A stretch of DNA of 64,000 bases from Campylobacterota bacterium (lineage in GTDB: Bacteria > Babelota > Babeliae > Babelales > RVW-14), in assembly GCA_020633995.1 (NCBI GenBank), contig JACKCO010000004.1, positions 62,001 through 126,000 of the forward strand, written 5' to 3'. Shown piece after piece: positions 1 to 8,307 of the stretch. The translations under genes were made by a program, and so were the position numbers. The notes beneath the pieces are model-generated. The model made no database searches. It saw nothing but the letters and a program-made list of their open reading frames with translations, and was not told the origin of the DNA. Each line of letters begins with the position of its first letter. Positions within the stretch are counted from its first letter, which is position 1.

Positions 1-71
1 CTGGTAATAAGTTTCTTGAGAAATGTGTAGTAAATTGAGCGAGATTGATGTGGTATGAAATCTCTTAGTAC

Positions 72-120
72 TGCTGGAGCAGAGTTCCAGCGATTAAACG
101 TTGGTTTTTCTGCTCCAGCA
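72..120. repeat. 11-bp perfect inverted repeat with nested hairpin
   Basis: The arm at 72-82 (TGCTGGAGCAG) is the exact reverse complement of 110-120. The 27-nt loop contains a second imperfect stem (CCAGCG pairing with CGTTGG). It lies just past the stop of the minus-strand gene ending at 142. No T-run follows on either strand, so it is not a classical intrinsic terminator. A mRNA 3'-end structure or a REP-like element are possible readings. Confidence 0.55.
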
Positions 121-141
121 AGTGATGAAAAAAGTATAAGG

Positions 142-948
142 CTAACTACTACACTGTGGTACTTGTTCACAGGTAGGGCTTTTTTTTAGAGGGTTTAGAA
201 GATTTCTTGGGTCAAAAGCGTTTTCGGGCATAGTGGATTTTCTCATAGGTGTTTGAGGTCCAGTTTTATGTACTAAATAGTTCCCGAGTAAAGATGCTAT
301 TTTTAACGCCTTGACTATCTGTATAGGATTGTTGCCTAATTTTATAATTTGTTCTTTTGATAGTGTTAATGGGGTTTTATCAGTATTTTTTTGTCTTCCC
401 AGGGGATTTGCTCCATGCTTTAGCAAGAATGCGACGTCTTCGATCATTTGATTTTCAATAGCAAAGATTAACAGGGATGTTGTAGAAATAGTTTTGTGCT
501 GATTGTTTTTGAGAGCAGATAAGTACTGTTGAGCCTGGGAACTGTTTTTTAGCTTTTCCATAATTGCCCGATAAACCGTTTTGCCACTTAGGCACGTTTG
601 ACCTGGATCAAAGTTAAGGCGGCCTTCGTTTTCTATAAGTTCGTTAAAAGTGGCAAGGCCTTCACTACTTGGGTGAGCCGCTATTTCATCCAGGTATTCG
701 GCTGGAGTTTCTTTTTCCTCCGTCCACACTTGCAACTGCGGGGTAAATTTGAGCGCAGGGCTAGAGTAACAGTTTCTTTTCGAAAGAGGTGGGCTCCATC
801 CCGGTCCGCCAAATTTTGTTTTTGTTAAAGTTGGAGCCGAGTTAGTTGGTCCGGCTTCTGGGCCGGGCTCTGGATTTTGTTCAGCGCTCTGGAGCGGAGT
901 GGTTAAAGTAACGGAGGAAGCTAAAATCAATAAATGACGTAGTTTCAT
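142..948 (-). CDS. secreted protein with ankyrin-like segment
   Basis: This 268-residue protein is not assigned to a characterised family. The chosen start at 948 (MKLRHLLILASS) has an AAAGGA ribosome site about 8 nt upstream and begins directly with a signal peptide ending near QSA. An in-frame ATG at 972 is possible and would overlap the ddl stop by one base. A low-complexity Pro/Gly/Glu stretch follows the signal peptide. One ankyrin-like helix pair is visible around residues 155-185 (AIENQMIEDVAFLLKHGANP). The protein is probably exported. It is co-oriented with the ligase gene upstream and may be co-transcribed. A host-facing role is only inferred from other secreted ankyrin proteins in the window. 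Confidence 0.7.
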   Translation of the reverse strand: MKLRHLLILASSVTLTTPLQSAEQNPEPGPEAGPTNSAPTLTKTKFGGPGWSPPLSKRNCYSSPALKFTPQLQVWTEEKETPAEYLDEIAAHPSSEGLATFNELIENEGRLNFDPGQTCLSGKTVYRAIMEKLKNSSQAQQYLSALKNNQHKTISTTSLLIFAIENQMIEDVAFLLKHGANPLGRQKNTDKTPLTLSKEQIIKLGNNPIQIVKALKIASLLGNYLVHKTGPQTPMRKSTMPENAFDPRNLLNPLKKSPTCEQVPQCSS

Positions 949-971
949 ATAAAAAAATCCTTTTGATTCCA

Positions 972-3245
972 TTATGTGCTATGAATAGTTTCTTGTTCAA
1001 GTCCTTGCTTTTGCGCCTTCATTTTTGTTACAGCCGCTTTTTTATGTTGCTCAAAACCAAGGGAGACGATTGTATCAATTAACTCCATTGGCTTCAAGCC
1101 AATTTCTGCAGCTTGATGAAATAAACATGTTGCAGGCGTCAAGCCTGGGAGTGTGTTGAACTCGAGCAAAACAATACGCTCTTTGCCGGTAGGACTTTGG
1201 TGTGCGTCTTGGTAAAAACAGTCGATACGGGCATAGCCTGAGCAATTGACTGTTTTGTAAGCAGATGCGAGTGTTTTTTCAAGTAGTTTGCGGGCCGATG
1301 TAGGCAGCGGTGCTGGCGTTTGGTTTTCGCCTTGGCCGGGTAAAAATTTTTCCTCAATGGACAGAATGCCTTTGTTGGCAATGGCTTGTGATGCTGGTAG
1401 TATGGTAATGTTGTCATTGCCAATAACCCCGCATGTTAACTCGAGACCTTGAATGAACTCTTCAAGCATGACGGTTGTTTTTTCAGTGGTAAAGTGCTTA
1501 TCAATTTGTGTAAGTAGCTCTGCTTGATTCGTTGCTTTGTCAACCATAACACTGCAACCATCATCGTGAGGTTTGACAATGAGGGGAAATGTCAGGTCTT
1601 TGAGTATAGTGTTAGTGAGAAAATCAAGCTTTTGATCGTTATTTTTTTCTTGCCACGTATCTTTGGTGATTATCTGTGAAGATGGTACATCAAAGCCTTT
1701 TGATCGCAGAAATGCGTTTGTTTTATATTTGTCTATGCATAATGCGCTGGCAAAGATACCTGGGCCGTTGTATGGCAGCCCAAGCATTTCTAAGGTTCCT
1801 TGTACGGCGCCGTTTTCTCCACGTCCGCCATGGAGCCCGAGAAAAATAAAATCAAAATTGTCTGGTAGTTGTGCCCATTTGATCTCAATATCAGGGGTGA
1901 CAAGGCCTGCAATTTCACGTGTTGAGTTTTTGACCAAAAGTTTTTGGTTAAGTTTGTAAAGCTTCATGGTCTCATCGACAAAGATTGGTGTGACGTCATA
2001 TTTGTGTGGAGAAAGCTTGTAGCAAACATTTCTACCAGATTCAAGCGATATTTCGCGCTCGTGAGAGTCGCCTCCCAATAGAACGCCAACTCGTATTTTT
2101 TCCTTGTTTGCACCGATCATATCATTGTCTTTCTTGGTCAGTTCTGGGTTATTGGGGATACTCTTACCGTAATAACAAAGCTCACGTTCGATAAAGTAAT
2201 TGATTAAATCAGTGTGACTCATCCCATGTTCAGCTGCTTGATTAAAAATAAAGCTTGATGGTGCCATACCAGTTAGGATGTTGGGATCGATAATCACCAC
2301 GTCCCCGTTGTTGGTTAAAAAACCATCGATGCGTGCAGTTGTGTGGTACTCAAGTGATTGAGCGACGCGAATGCACGTTTTAGTTATGTTTTCATGCTCT
2401 GCTGGCGAGAAGGGGGCTGGGGTTATTTTGGTTGCTCGACCTGGCATGTATTTTTGATCGTAGTCAAACAGGTGAGTATTGGTTTCTGCGATCACATGGG
2501 TAATCGGCAGGGCAAACCAATCGTTGCTATCTTTTTTTTGCAGCACGATACATACAAACTCTTTGCCTGAGATGTATTCTTCGATAATTACATTCTGTTT
2601 TTTTGTAGGGTCAATGGCACATGCATGGGTGAGTGCAGGCAAAAGTTGTTGTTCTCGATGTACAACCGTAACGCCAAGGCTTGAACCCTCATGTACGGGT
2701 TTTACAACGCAGGGCAAGCTGAGATTGTTGTCAGCAAGCCTTTGTATGAGTTTATCTGGAGTAATAGTTTCAGCTTCATGAACAGAAAGTTCTACGCTAT
2801 GCGGAGTTTTTATGCCGTTTATGTGTAGGAAATTTTTTTGTAGGCCCTTTTCTATACCTACAGCACTACCTCGGACCTTTGCTCCAAGGTAGGGGATACC
2901 AAGTACTTCTAGCATTCCTTGCAGTGTACCGTCTTCTGCAAAGCGCCCATGCATTGCAAGGTAAGCAAAATCAATAAGGTCTGCAAGACTATCCCAGGTG
3001 ATCTTGGTTGCTTCGTCTTCAAGGCGGTGGGCAAAATCACAAATTTTACCTCGATGTAAAAAGTGCCACGGTAAAAGGTAAAGTGTCCCCTCTACGGTTT
3101 GAAAAATCGGTATTATTTCGTATCGCTGAGTGTCAAGGTGATCGCAAATTGTACGTCCTGAATTGAAGGATACTTCTCGCTCAATGGACTTACCACCCAT
3201 CAAAACGCCGACACGAAATTTTTGTTTTTTATTTTTTGATTTCAT
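972..3245 (-). CDS. ddl: tandem double D-alanine--D-alanine ligase
   Basis: This makes D-Ala-D-Ala for peptidoglycan using ATP in the cytoplasm. The 757-residue protein holds two complete Ddl units in a row, about twice the usual 300-360 residues. Each unit has a GG-x-S-x-E-R-E start motif (LMGGKSIEREVS near residue 14; LLGGDSHEREIS near 388) and an ATP-grasp fold. Unit 1 keeps the serine loop EGSSLGV but has IDPNILTGM where family members have E-x-N-T-x-P-G. Unit 2 keeps LEFNTLPGLT but has DDGCSVMV in the serine loop. The start at 3245 is chosen for GGAG 6 nt upstream. Starts further upstream would read through the terminator hairpin at 3271-3317. Ligase identity is firm; which half is active is not. 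Confidence 0.93.
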   Translation of the reverse strand: MKSKNKKQKFRVGVLMGGKSIEREVSFNSGRTICDHLDTQRYEIIPIFQTVEGTLYLLPWHFLHRGKICDFAHRLEDEATKITWDSLADLIDFAYLAMHGRFAEDGTLQGMLEVLGIPYLGAKVRGSAVGIEKGLQKNFLHINGIKTPHSVELSVHEAETITPDKLIQRLADNNLSLPCVVKPVHEGSSLGVTVVHREQQLLPALTHACAIDPTKKQNVIIEEYISGKEFVCIVLQKKDSNDWFALPITHVIAETNTHLFDYDQKYMPGRATKITPAPFSPAEHENITKTCIRVAQSLEYHTTARIDGFLTNNGDVVIIDPNILTGMAPSSFIFNQAAEHGMSHTDLINYFIERELCYYGKSIPNNPELTKKDNDMIGANKEKIRVGVLLGGDSHEREISLESGRNVCYKLSPHKYDVTPIFVDETMKLYKLNQKLLVKNSTREIAGLVTPDIEIKWAQLPDNFDFIFLGLHGGRGENGAVQGTLEMLGLPYNGPGIFASALCIDKYKTNAFLRSKGFDVPSSQIITKDTWQEKNNDQKLDFLTNTILKDLTFPLIVKPHDDGCSVMVDKATNQAELLTQIDKHFTTEKTTVMLEEFIQGLELTCGVIGNDNITILPASQAIANKGILSIEEKFLPGQGENQTPAPLPTSARKLLEKTLASAYKTVNCSGYARIDCFYQDAHQSPTGKERIVLLEFNTLPGLTPATCLFHQAAEIGLKPMELIDTIVSLGFEQHKKAAVTKMKAQKQGLEQETIHST

Positions 3246-3270
3246 AGACATCTCCGCTTTTGGTAAAGCA

Positions 3271-3317
3271 AAAAAAATATGATACAGTGCGGTGTTCACA
3301 CTGTATCATATTTTTTT
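3271..3317. terminator. bidirectional intrinsic terminator between rpe and ddl
   Basis: A perfect 19-bp inverted repeat (3271-3289 with 3299-3317) consists of an A-run, the stem ATATGATACAGTG, a 9-nt loop, the complementary stem and a T-run. It gives hairpin plus U-tract on both strands. On the minus strand it follows rpe and ends about 26 nt before the ddl start codon, so it could also act as an attenuator for ddl. Confidence 0.85.
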
Positions 3318-3343
3318 TCAAAGAATGAGGAGTAACCTAAAAA

Positions 3344-4003
3344 TTACTGTGTTAAGCGGTAAAGCTCATTACAGGCTTTAACTGGATCGTCTTGCCCAAA
3401 TAGTGCATTGGCCATGCCGACCTGTTCTACACCATTTTTGGCTAATTGTGCGATATTGGTTGTATTAATACCGCCATCCATTGAGACAATAAACGTATGT
3501 TGTTGTGATTTGCGCTCTTCAAGTAAAGGCGACACTTTACCCATTACTTCCGGCATGAATGATTGCCCTGAAAAACCCGGCTGAACCGACATGATTAAGA
3601 CATTGTCAACAAATTGTAGATATGGAAAAGCGTTTTGAATAGGGGTCTCTGGATTGATGACGATGCCGATTTGATGCTTGCTGTGTGTTTTAATGTTTGA
3701 AAAAAATGCTTTTCGGTCAGAATCATGAGAAAACGATTCGTAGTGAAAAAGCGCTGTATCATTTTGATAAAGCCCATGGCGCCCGATCCACGCTTCCGGG
3801 TTATCGACCATGTAGTGGATGTGTAGCGGGAGCTGTGTTGCTTGACGAATTGCGTTGATAAATGCTGGTCCCCAGGTTAGATTGGGAACGAAGTGGTCAT
3901 CCATGACATCAATGTGATAGCCATGTACGTGCGGATCAAGCAACTCTAGAGTTGTCTTGATGTTTAACAGATCTGAAGATATCAGCGATGGGTAAATTTC
4001 CAT
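3344..4003 (-). CDS. rpe: ribulose-phosphate 3-epimerase
   Basis: This enzyme interconverts ribulose 5-phosphate and xylulose 5-phosphate in the pentose-phosphate pathway, in the cytoplasm. The 219 residues match the family's usual length. Visible TIM-barrel motifs are HIDVMDDHFVPN (residues about 30-41, metal-binding His and Asp), the HYM segment near 64, SVQPGFSGQ near 140 (phosphate-binding loop) and SMDGGIN near 176 (catalytic Asp). The pathway partners zwf and gnd lie about 26 kb away on the other strand. The gene starts 8 bp after the stop of the secreted protein gene upstream on its strand, so the two may be co-transcribed, and it ends before a strong terminator. Identification is secure. 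Confidence 0.95.
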   Translation of the reverse strand: MEIYPSLISSDLLNIKTTLELLDPHVHGYHIDVMDDHFVPNLTWGPAFINAIRQATQLPLHIHYMVDNPEAWIGRHGLYQNDTALFHYESFSHDSDRKAFFSNIKTHSKHQIGIVINPETPIQNAFPYLQFVDNVLIMSVQPGFSGQSFMPEVMGKVSPLLEERKSQQHTFIVSMDGGINTTNIAQLAKNGVEQVGMANALFGQDDPVKACNELYRLTQ

Positions 4004-4011
4004 GATTTTTA

Positions 4012-5037
4012 TTATTTTCTTGCAGGATGTTTTGCCTTTTTACCAGGCTTTACAAATTGTTCTTTAGCTGCTTTGTGCATTGCTTGAACGAAACGTTTGA
4101 GCGAGTTCTTTATAGCAACTTCTAGTGCTTTTCTTGTTTTAACTGCGGTATCTTTAAGTTTGTTTATATCAAAAATGCTTCGCGTTGAGCTTTTCCAGTC
4201 GTCCTCATTGAGGTTCAAATGGCCAAGATAGTTGCAGATTTCGGCAATCAAAATAAATTGTTCATGCTCATTGAGTTCAGATCCAAGCTCCATACCTTTG
4301 ACTTGATGCTGGAGTGCTTTAACAACAAGTTCGATATTGTTTGTTACGATGAGCTGTGTAAGTTCAAAAACTTCGTCAAGAAATTCTGAGCAGTTCTTTT
4401 CCTCGTTGAGCAGTGAGTTTATGTGGTTGTCTTTTTCACTTGGTGAGCGTAGTTGTGCAATTGTTTCAAGATGAGTCATATGTTCAAGGCATGCCGCATA
4501 CTCCTTTTGAGTGTGGAGGTAATCCAATAAGGTACGTGTGTATTCGGTTATGCCGAGCGAGTTATTTTCTGCCTCAATGGCGGCGGCGGTTTGTTGGAGT
4601 TGTGCTGTGGCATCATGGGTAGCTTGAGCCATTTGTTCAGCTTGTTTGGCCGCTTTTTTAGCCGCCTTCTTGTCGGCCTTATGATGTGCAAGCTGTGATG
4701 CTGTTTCAAATGCGGTTCCTACAAGGTGTAATGCCACCACTGGTTTATGTCCGGATGGAGCAGCAAAAACCATAGCGGCATGCTGACAGGCTTTTGCAAT
4801 GCTGTTTAGAATAATAGTCAGCGTTTTCGATTTGCTTCTGAGTACTTCGGGCGATGCGTTATGTTCAAGTTCATCGTACCACTGCTTAAGCAAGTCAGGT
4901 GTTCGTGCAGGCATTTCGTGGTGTGGGGCGTGACTATGCCGAGCACTGATACGGGCAATATTTTCGGCCCAAAGTTGACCGCTTGTTGCTGCCAGCAGTA
5001 GGGCAATAGTTAAGAATATGCTCTTGTTTTGTTTCAT
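4012..5037 (-). CDS. secreted helical protein of unknown function
   Basis: This 341-residue protein is not recognised. The start at 5037 (MKQNKSIFLTIALLLAA) is chosen because AGGAG lies 7 nt upstream and the sequence opens with a clean signal peptide ending near LWAEN. The mature part looks almost entirely alpha-helical. Around residues 110-150 there is a Lys/Ala/Gln-rich heptad-like stretch (KKAAKKAAKQAEQMAQ), consistent with a coiled coil. The C-terminus is strongly basic (KPGKKAKHPARK). There are no transmembrane segments beyond the leader. It sits between a GerMN-like gene and rpe. A lineage-restricted secreted or periplasmic protein is likely; no function is proposed. Confidence 0.75.
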   Translation of the reverse strand: MKQNKSIFLTIALLLAATSGQLWAENIARISARHSHAPHHEMPARTPDLLKQWYDELEHNASPEVLRSKSKTLTIILNSIAKACQHAAMVFAAPSGHKPVVALHLVGTAFETASQLAHHKADKKAAKKAAKQAEQMAQATHDATAQLQQTAAAIEAENNSLGITEYTRTLLDYLHTQKEYAACLEHMTHLETIAQLRSPSEKDNHINSLLNEEKNCSEFLDEVFELTQLIVTNNIELVVKALQHQVKGMELGSELNEHEQFILIAEICNYLGHLNLNEDDWKSSTRSIFDINKLKDTAVKTRKALEVAIKNSLKRFVQAMHKAAKEQFVKPGKKAKHPARK

Positions 5038-5124
5038 GGACAGTCTCCTTTTTGAAGAAAAAATAATGAATACCTCATTTGTTATTATAAAAATAGGGTC
5101 TTTAAAGACAAGCATCGAGAAAAA

Positions 5125-5691
5125 TTAAAGCGGAAGATCTTTATCCTCAATGTAGTTTTGAATGCATAACGGCTGAGAGAAGTCGATGTGCTCATCTTGC
5201 AAGGGGCTACCGCCTACCAGTAGCTGGATTGTTTGAGCTGGCAAGTCCGCGGTTTGTAGTGTTTTCAGCAAGCTTTGGATGGTACACCATTTGTCCAGTA
5301 CCGATTGTTCGCTTTCTATAAAAGAGTGTGCAAGGCTGATATAGGCTTCGTGTTCAAATGATGAGAGCATAACAGCTTCAAGATTGATTTCTTGTCCAAT
5401 GACATGGTATTCAAAGAGTATTCCTAGCCATGTGCGTACAATTTGGCCCAGGTTTGCTGCGCTGTCTTGTTTATTCCAGATAACGCTTTGTTCTTCATCA
5501 AGATAATGACCATCTTTCCAGATTGAGCAGATGATATTTTTTTTAGTGCACACACTTGTTTGGAGTGCAAAGTCTTTTGATGGAGGAAGCGAACAATGCA
5601 CCAAAATAATGCCATTCTGGATGAGAAAAAAAAACATGCCTGCAGCAAGGCTACAGAAAAGAGTTATGATAAGTGTCTTATTGACTTTCAT
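5125..5691 (-). CDS. membrane-anchored GerMN-domain-like protein
   Basis: The 188 residues comprise one N-terminal transmembrane helix (about residues 7-30, LIITLFCSLAAGMFFFLI) and an extracytoplasmic domain. Residues 75-185 show the pattern of the GerMN (sporulation/germination) fold: an acidic low-complexity lead, AYISLAHSF, a helix ending SLLKTLQ, then a strand IQLLVGG and HIDFSQPL at the C-terminus. GerMN domains elsewhere occur in peptidoglycan- or envelope-associated proteins, usually of unknown biochemical role. No Shine-Dalgarno is obvious before the ATG at 5691. The gene runs divergently from the lipoprotein gene at 5770. The domain call is moderately sure. Confidence 0.65.
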   Translation of the reverse strand: MKVNKTLIITLFCSLAAGMFFFLIQNGIILVHCSLPPSKDFALQTSVCTKKNIICSIWKDGHYLDEEQSVIWNKQDSAANLGQIVRTWLGILFEYHVIGQEINLEAVMLSSFEHEAYISLAHSFIESEQSVLDKWCTIQSLLKTLQTADLPAQTIQLLVGGSPLQDEHIDFSQPLCIQNYIEDKDLPL

Positions 5692-5769
5692 GGAGAGAGA
5701 CTATAGCAATAATGTGCTGAGTGCAAGTATGCTAAGGGAGTATGCAATTTTTAACCGGGGGAGTTTTTC

Positions 5770-6405
5770 ATGACCTTTTATAAAGTCTTTATTTTGTTGT
5801 TTTTAGTGGCGTTTTTTGGATGTAGTAAACCGCATGAAGATGCCATTGTTCTAGGCAATCAAAGCAGCTCAAAGGTGTGGATATACCTATGTGGCCTAAC
5901 CCAAAGTTTTGATGGGCAGCAAGAGTGTAATAATAGAAATATCCTTGACAGAATGGGGCAAGAGATAGGTGTGAAGTTTGTAGCTGTCAAACCGAAAAAC
6001 CGCTGTCATCAGTTTGATAATAAGTTATGTTGGCCTCATGACTCTGAATCGGAGGTGAATAAAACGTACAGTGAGATAGTGGATGCACTAAATGGACAAC
6101 AAATTGCTGGATTTATTGGTTTTTCTAATGGAGGCTTTTTTCTTAATCAGCTGGTTCAAACTAAGGAGTTAGGTGTGCCTGTTGTTTCAGTAGGGAGTGC
6201 GGGTGTGTTAAAGCATGATTCGTATGCTAACAATTTATATTTGCTTGTTGGCAAAAATGATATTTACCATTACCAGCATGCGAAGGATTTTTATAACGCT
6301 TCCCAAAGTTTTTCTAGGCTTCGTGTTGAGCTTATTGAGTATGATGGTGGGCATGAAATTCCTGATGCTGTTTTGTCCGAGTTACTAAAAAAACTGAGAG
6401 GCTAG
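5770..6405 (+). CDS. putative lipoprotein alpha/beta hydrolase
   Basis: This 211-residue protein has a signal peptide with a lipobox-like end (VAFFGC, Cys at residue 18), suggesting a lipid-anchored envelope protein. The body shows serine-hydrolase features: a nucleophile elbow GFSNGG (G-x-S-x-G, residues about 117-122), an acid candidate in VGKNDIYHY near 163, and a histidine in DGGHEIPD near 195. The order and spacing suit a small esterase or phospholipase/carboxylesterase-type alpha/beta hydrolase. The substrate is unknown. The start has GGGGGAG 6 nt upstream. It is a lone plus-strand gene whose TAG stop shares bases with the stop of the convergent ogt gene. Confidence 0.75.
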   Translation: MTFYKVFILLFLVAFFGCSKPHEDAIVLGNQSSSKVWIYLCGLTQSFDGQQECNNRNILDRMGQEIGVKFVAVKPKNRCHQFDNKLCWPHDSESEVNKTYSEIVDALNGQQIAGFIGFSNGGFFLNQLVQTKELGVPVVSVGSAGVLKHDSYANNLYLLVGKNDIYHYQHAKDFYNASQSFSRLRVELIEYDGGHEIPDAVLSELLKKLRG

Positions 6406-6947
6406 TTTTTACTGTTGAATAAATGATTTTGTTGCTCATGATTTAAAAGCCAACGTTTGCGTTCAAGTCCCGCGCTGTATCCACCTAGACTATTGTTTTT
6501 ACTAACAATTCGGTGGCAAGGGATGACAATGACAAGAGGATTAGCCCCATTGGCATTGGCAACAGCTCTGCATGCAGAAGATTTATTGAGTGCTTGAGCT
6601 TGCTGTGTATAGCTGATTGTTTTCGAGTATGGCACTGTTGAAATTGTGTGCCACGCTTGCTTTTGAAAATCGGTGCCAGACGGGCACAGTGGTGTGGCAA
6701 ATTTTTCGAGCTTACCTGCAAAGTATGCGCTTAGTTCGTCTCTGATTAAAGTTGAGATGTTTGTTATTCCCTCTCTAAGGGGCAACTCTATTGCCGATTC
6801 AAGCTTTTTAACTTGTTGTTCAAGCCTTGGACTGTCAGTAAACTGCAAAAGATATAAAAAATTGTTGTCCGAGATGGCAAGTATGTCTCCTAGGGGCGTG
6901 TGTATAGTAGTTTTATATTTAATTGTTTTTTTCAAAAGTGTGTTCAT
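6402..6947 (-). CDS. ogt: methylated-DNA--protein-cysteine methyltransferase
   Basis: This suicide repair protein transfers the methyl group from O6-methylguanine to its own cysteine. The 181-residue length matches Ogt. The active-site motif IPCHRIV is present near residues 141-147, preceded by the helix-turn-helix region (SYTQQAQAL...CRAVANANGANP) and followed by LGGYSAGLERKRWLL. The N-terminal 80 residues form the usual ribonuclease-like domain. It lies 2 bp after the stop of the methyltransferase fusion gene upstream, so the two are likely co-transcribed. Its own stop overlaps tail-to-tail with the convergent hydrolase gene. Identification is secure. Confidence 0.95.
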   Translation of the reverse strand: MNTLLKKTIKYKTTIHTPLGDILAISDNNFLYLLQFTDSPRLEQQVKKLESAIELPLREGITNISTLIRDELSAYFAGKLEKFATPLCPSGTDFQKQAWHTISTVPYSKTISYTQQAQALNKSSACRAVANANGANPLVIVIPCHRIVSKNNSLGGYSAGLERKRWLLNHEQQNHLFNSKN

Positions 6948-6949
6948 CG

Positions 6950-8287
6950 TTAAATTTTCTTGGCGATGGTAAGAATGCTTAAAGTACTATCTTCTGAAAA
7001 TCTTGATCCATCAAAATCCTGTTGCTCTATGGTCTGAAATCCATGTTCTGCCAGTATATTTCGAAGTTCTTTGGGGGTGTAAATTTGCAGGGAGAACTGA
7101 TTGTTAAATTTTTTTGTTTCTTTTCCACCTTGGCTTAGGGTGTAGCTATCTTGCGATGTAAGTAAACCATTGGCGGTATCAACTTTTGAATGTTGTATGT
7201 GCTGAAGATGTTTGTTCCCAACCGTTTTATGCGTTTGCATGGCAAGGCTTTCAACAACTTTTTCAGTCATCGCTGACAGATTAAAAATGTCGAATAGGTA
7301 AAGTCCCCCAGGGTGTAAGTTTTTGTGGATATTTTGTATTGTTTTTACAAAATCACTTTTCGTTAGGTGGCCGATAGCATTGAAAATAGTAATGACAGCA
7401 TCAAAAAGACCGACATTGAGTGTGCGCATGTCACCATCAATGAATTGGACGTTTATTTTGTCTTTGGTAGCTTTTTCTCGTGCCTTATCTAAAAGGGGTG
7501 GACTGAAGTCAGCTCCGGTAACTTGATACCCCCTTTTCGCAAGAAAAAAGACTTGAGAGCCGGTACCACAAGTAAGATCTAAAACTGTTTTAACATTGTG
7601 TTTTTTTAGTATTTTTTCTATGCGGCTATTTTTCAAGTCAGTATCAGTTGTTACGTTGTGAGCGTCAAAGAATTCAGGCATTTCCTGGTATTCAAGAGGA
7701 AGCCCTAGTTTGATACCATCAGGATGAGGGACAGACTTTACGTGCGTCGTTGACATCTTAATTTTATGCACTCTTCGTATTTTTGTAATGGCTCTTGTGT
7801 AAGGAGCTATGCTATTGACGGTTATCCACTTTGATAAGGGCCATTGTTTGCCCGATTTTAGTGTGCACCATTTCCATATTCCAAGTTTGTCAATGTTTCC
7901 TGAGGTACTTTCTTTTTCAATTAATGAAACAATCTCTTGAGTAGTTTGTTCGAGCAATACAAGCTGTTGTACAAGTGTGTTTTGATTATATTTTTTAAAA
8001 AAATGTTGAGCTATTTTGGCATAATCCCATTTCTCAAATCCTTGTCCAGGCATGACGAAGTCTTTGCCTGAAAGCCCTTGTTCATACCATGAAAGTAACA
8101 TGTTTCCCCAGCCAATTAAGTAAGATAATACGTCACTAATGGAGATATTCTCATTTTTTATAAAATCAGTGATGGTTTTTTTGTGAATTAGGGGCTCCGG
8201 TAAGTTTTTAAGGTTAGACATGAGTTTGCCGTGTAATGTCGACAACTTTTGTGAGAGCGGATATGTTGGAGATTGTTTTATTGGCAT
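6950..8287 (-). CDS. ClbS/DfsB-like four-helix domain fused to SAM methyltransferase
   Basis: This 445-residue protein has two parts. Residues about 10-175 resemble the ClbS/DfsB (DUF1706) four-helix bundle of the DinB-like superfamily: ISDVLSYLIGWGNMLLSWYEQGLSGK, a PGQGF turn, and the tail SIAPYTRAITKIRRVHK. ClbS itself is a colibactin self-protection hydrolase. Residues about 225-445 are a class I methyltransferase with motif I LDLTCGTGSQ, motif II GADFSP, IDGDM, and motif IV FDAVITIFNAIGHL. A single gene joining the two is unusual. It sits 2 bp from ogt, suggesting a shared transcript and perhaps a DNA-damage or toxin-defence theme. The methyl acceptor is unknown. Confidence 0.8.
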   Translation of the reverse strand: MPIKQSPTYPLSQKLSTLHGKLMSNLKNLPEPLIHKKTITDFIKNENISISDVLSYLIGWGNMLLSWYEQGLSGKDFVMPGQGFEKWDYAKIAQHFFKKYNQNTLVQQLVLLEQTTQEIVSLIEKESTSGNIDKLGIWKWCTLKSGKQWPLSKWITVNSIAPYTRAITKIRRVHKIKMSTTHVKSVPHPDGIKLGLPLEYQEMPEFFDAHNVTTDTDLKNSRIEKILKKHNVKTVLDLTCGTGSQVFFLAKRGYQVTGADFSPPLLDKAREKATKDKINVQFIDGDMRTLNVGLFDAVITIFNAIGHLTKSDFVKTIQNIHKNLHPGGLYLFDIFNLSAMTEKVVESLAMQTHKTVGNKHLQHIQHSKVDTANGLLTSQDSYTLSQGGKETKKFNNQFSLQIYTPKELRNILAEHGFQTIEQQDFDGSRFSEDSTLSILTIAKKI

Positions 8288-8307
8288 GTTCTAATTTTTC
8301 TTTAATT

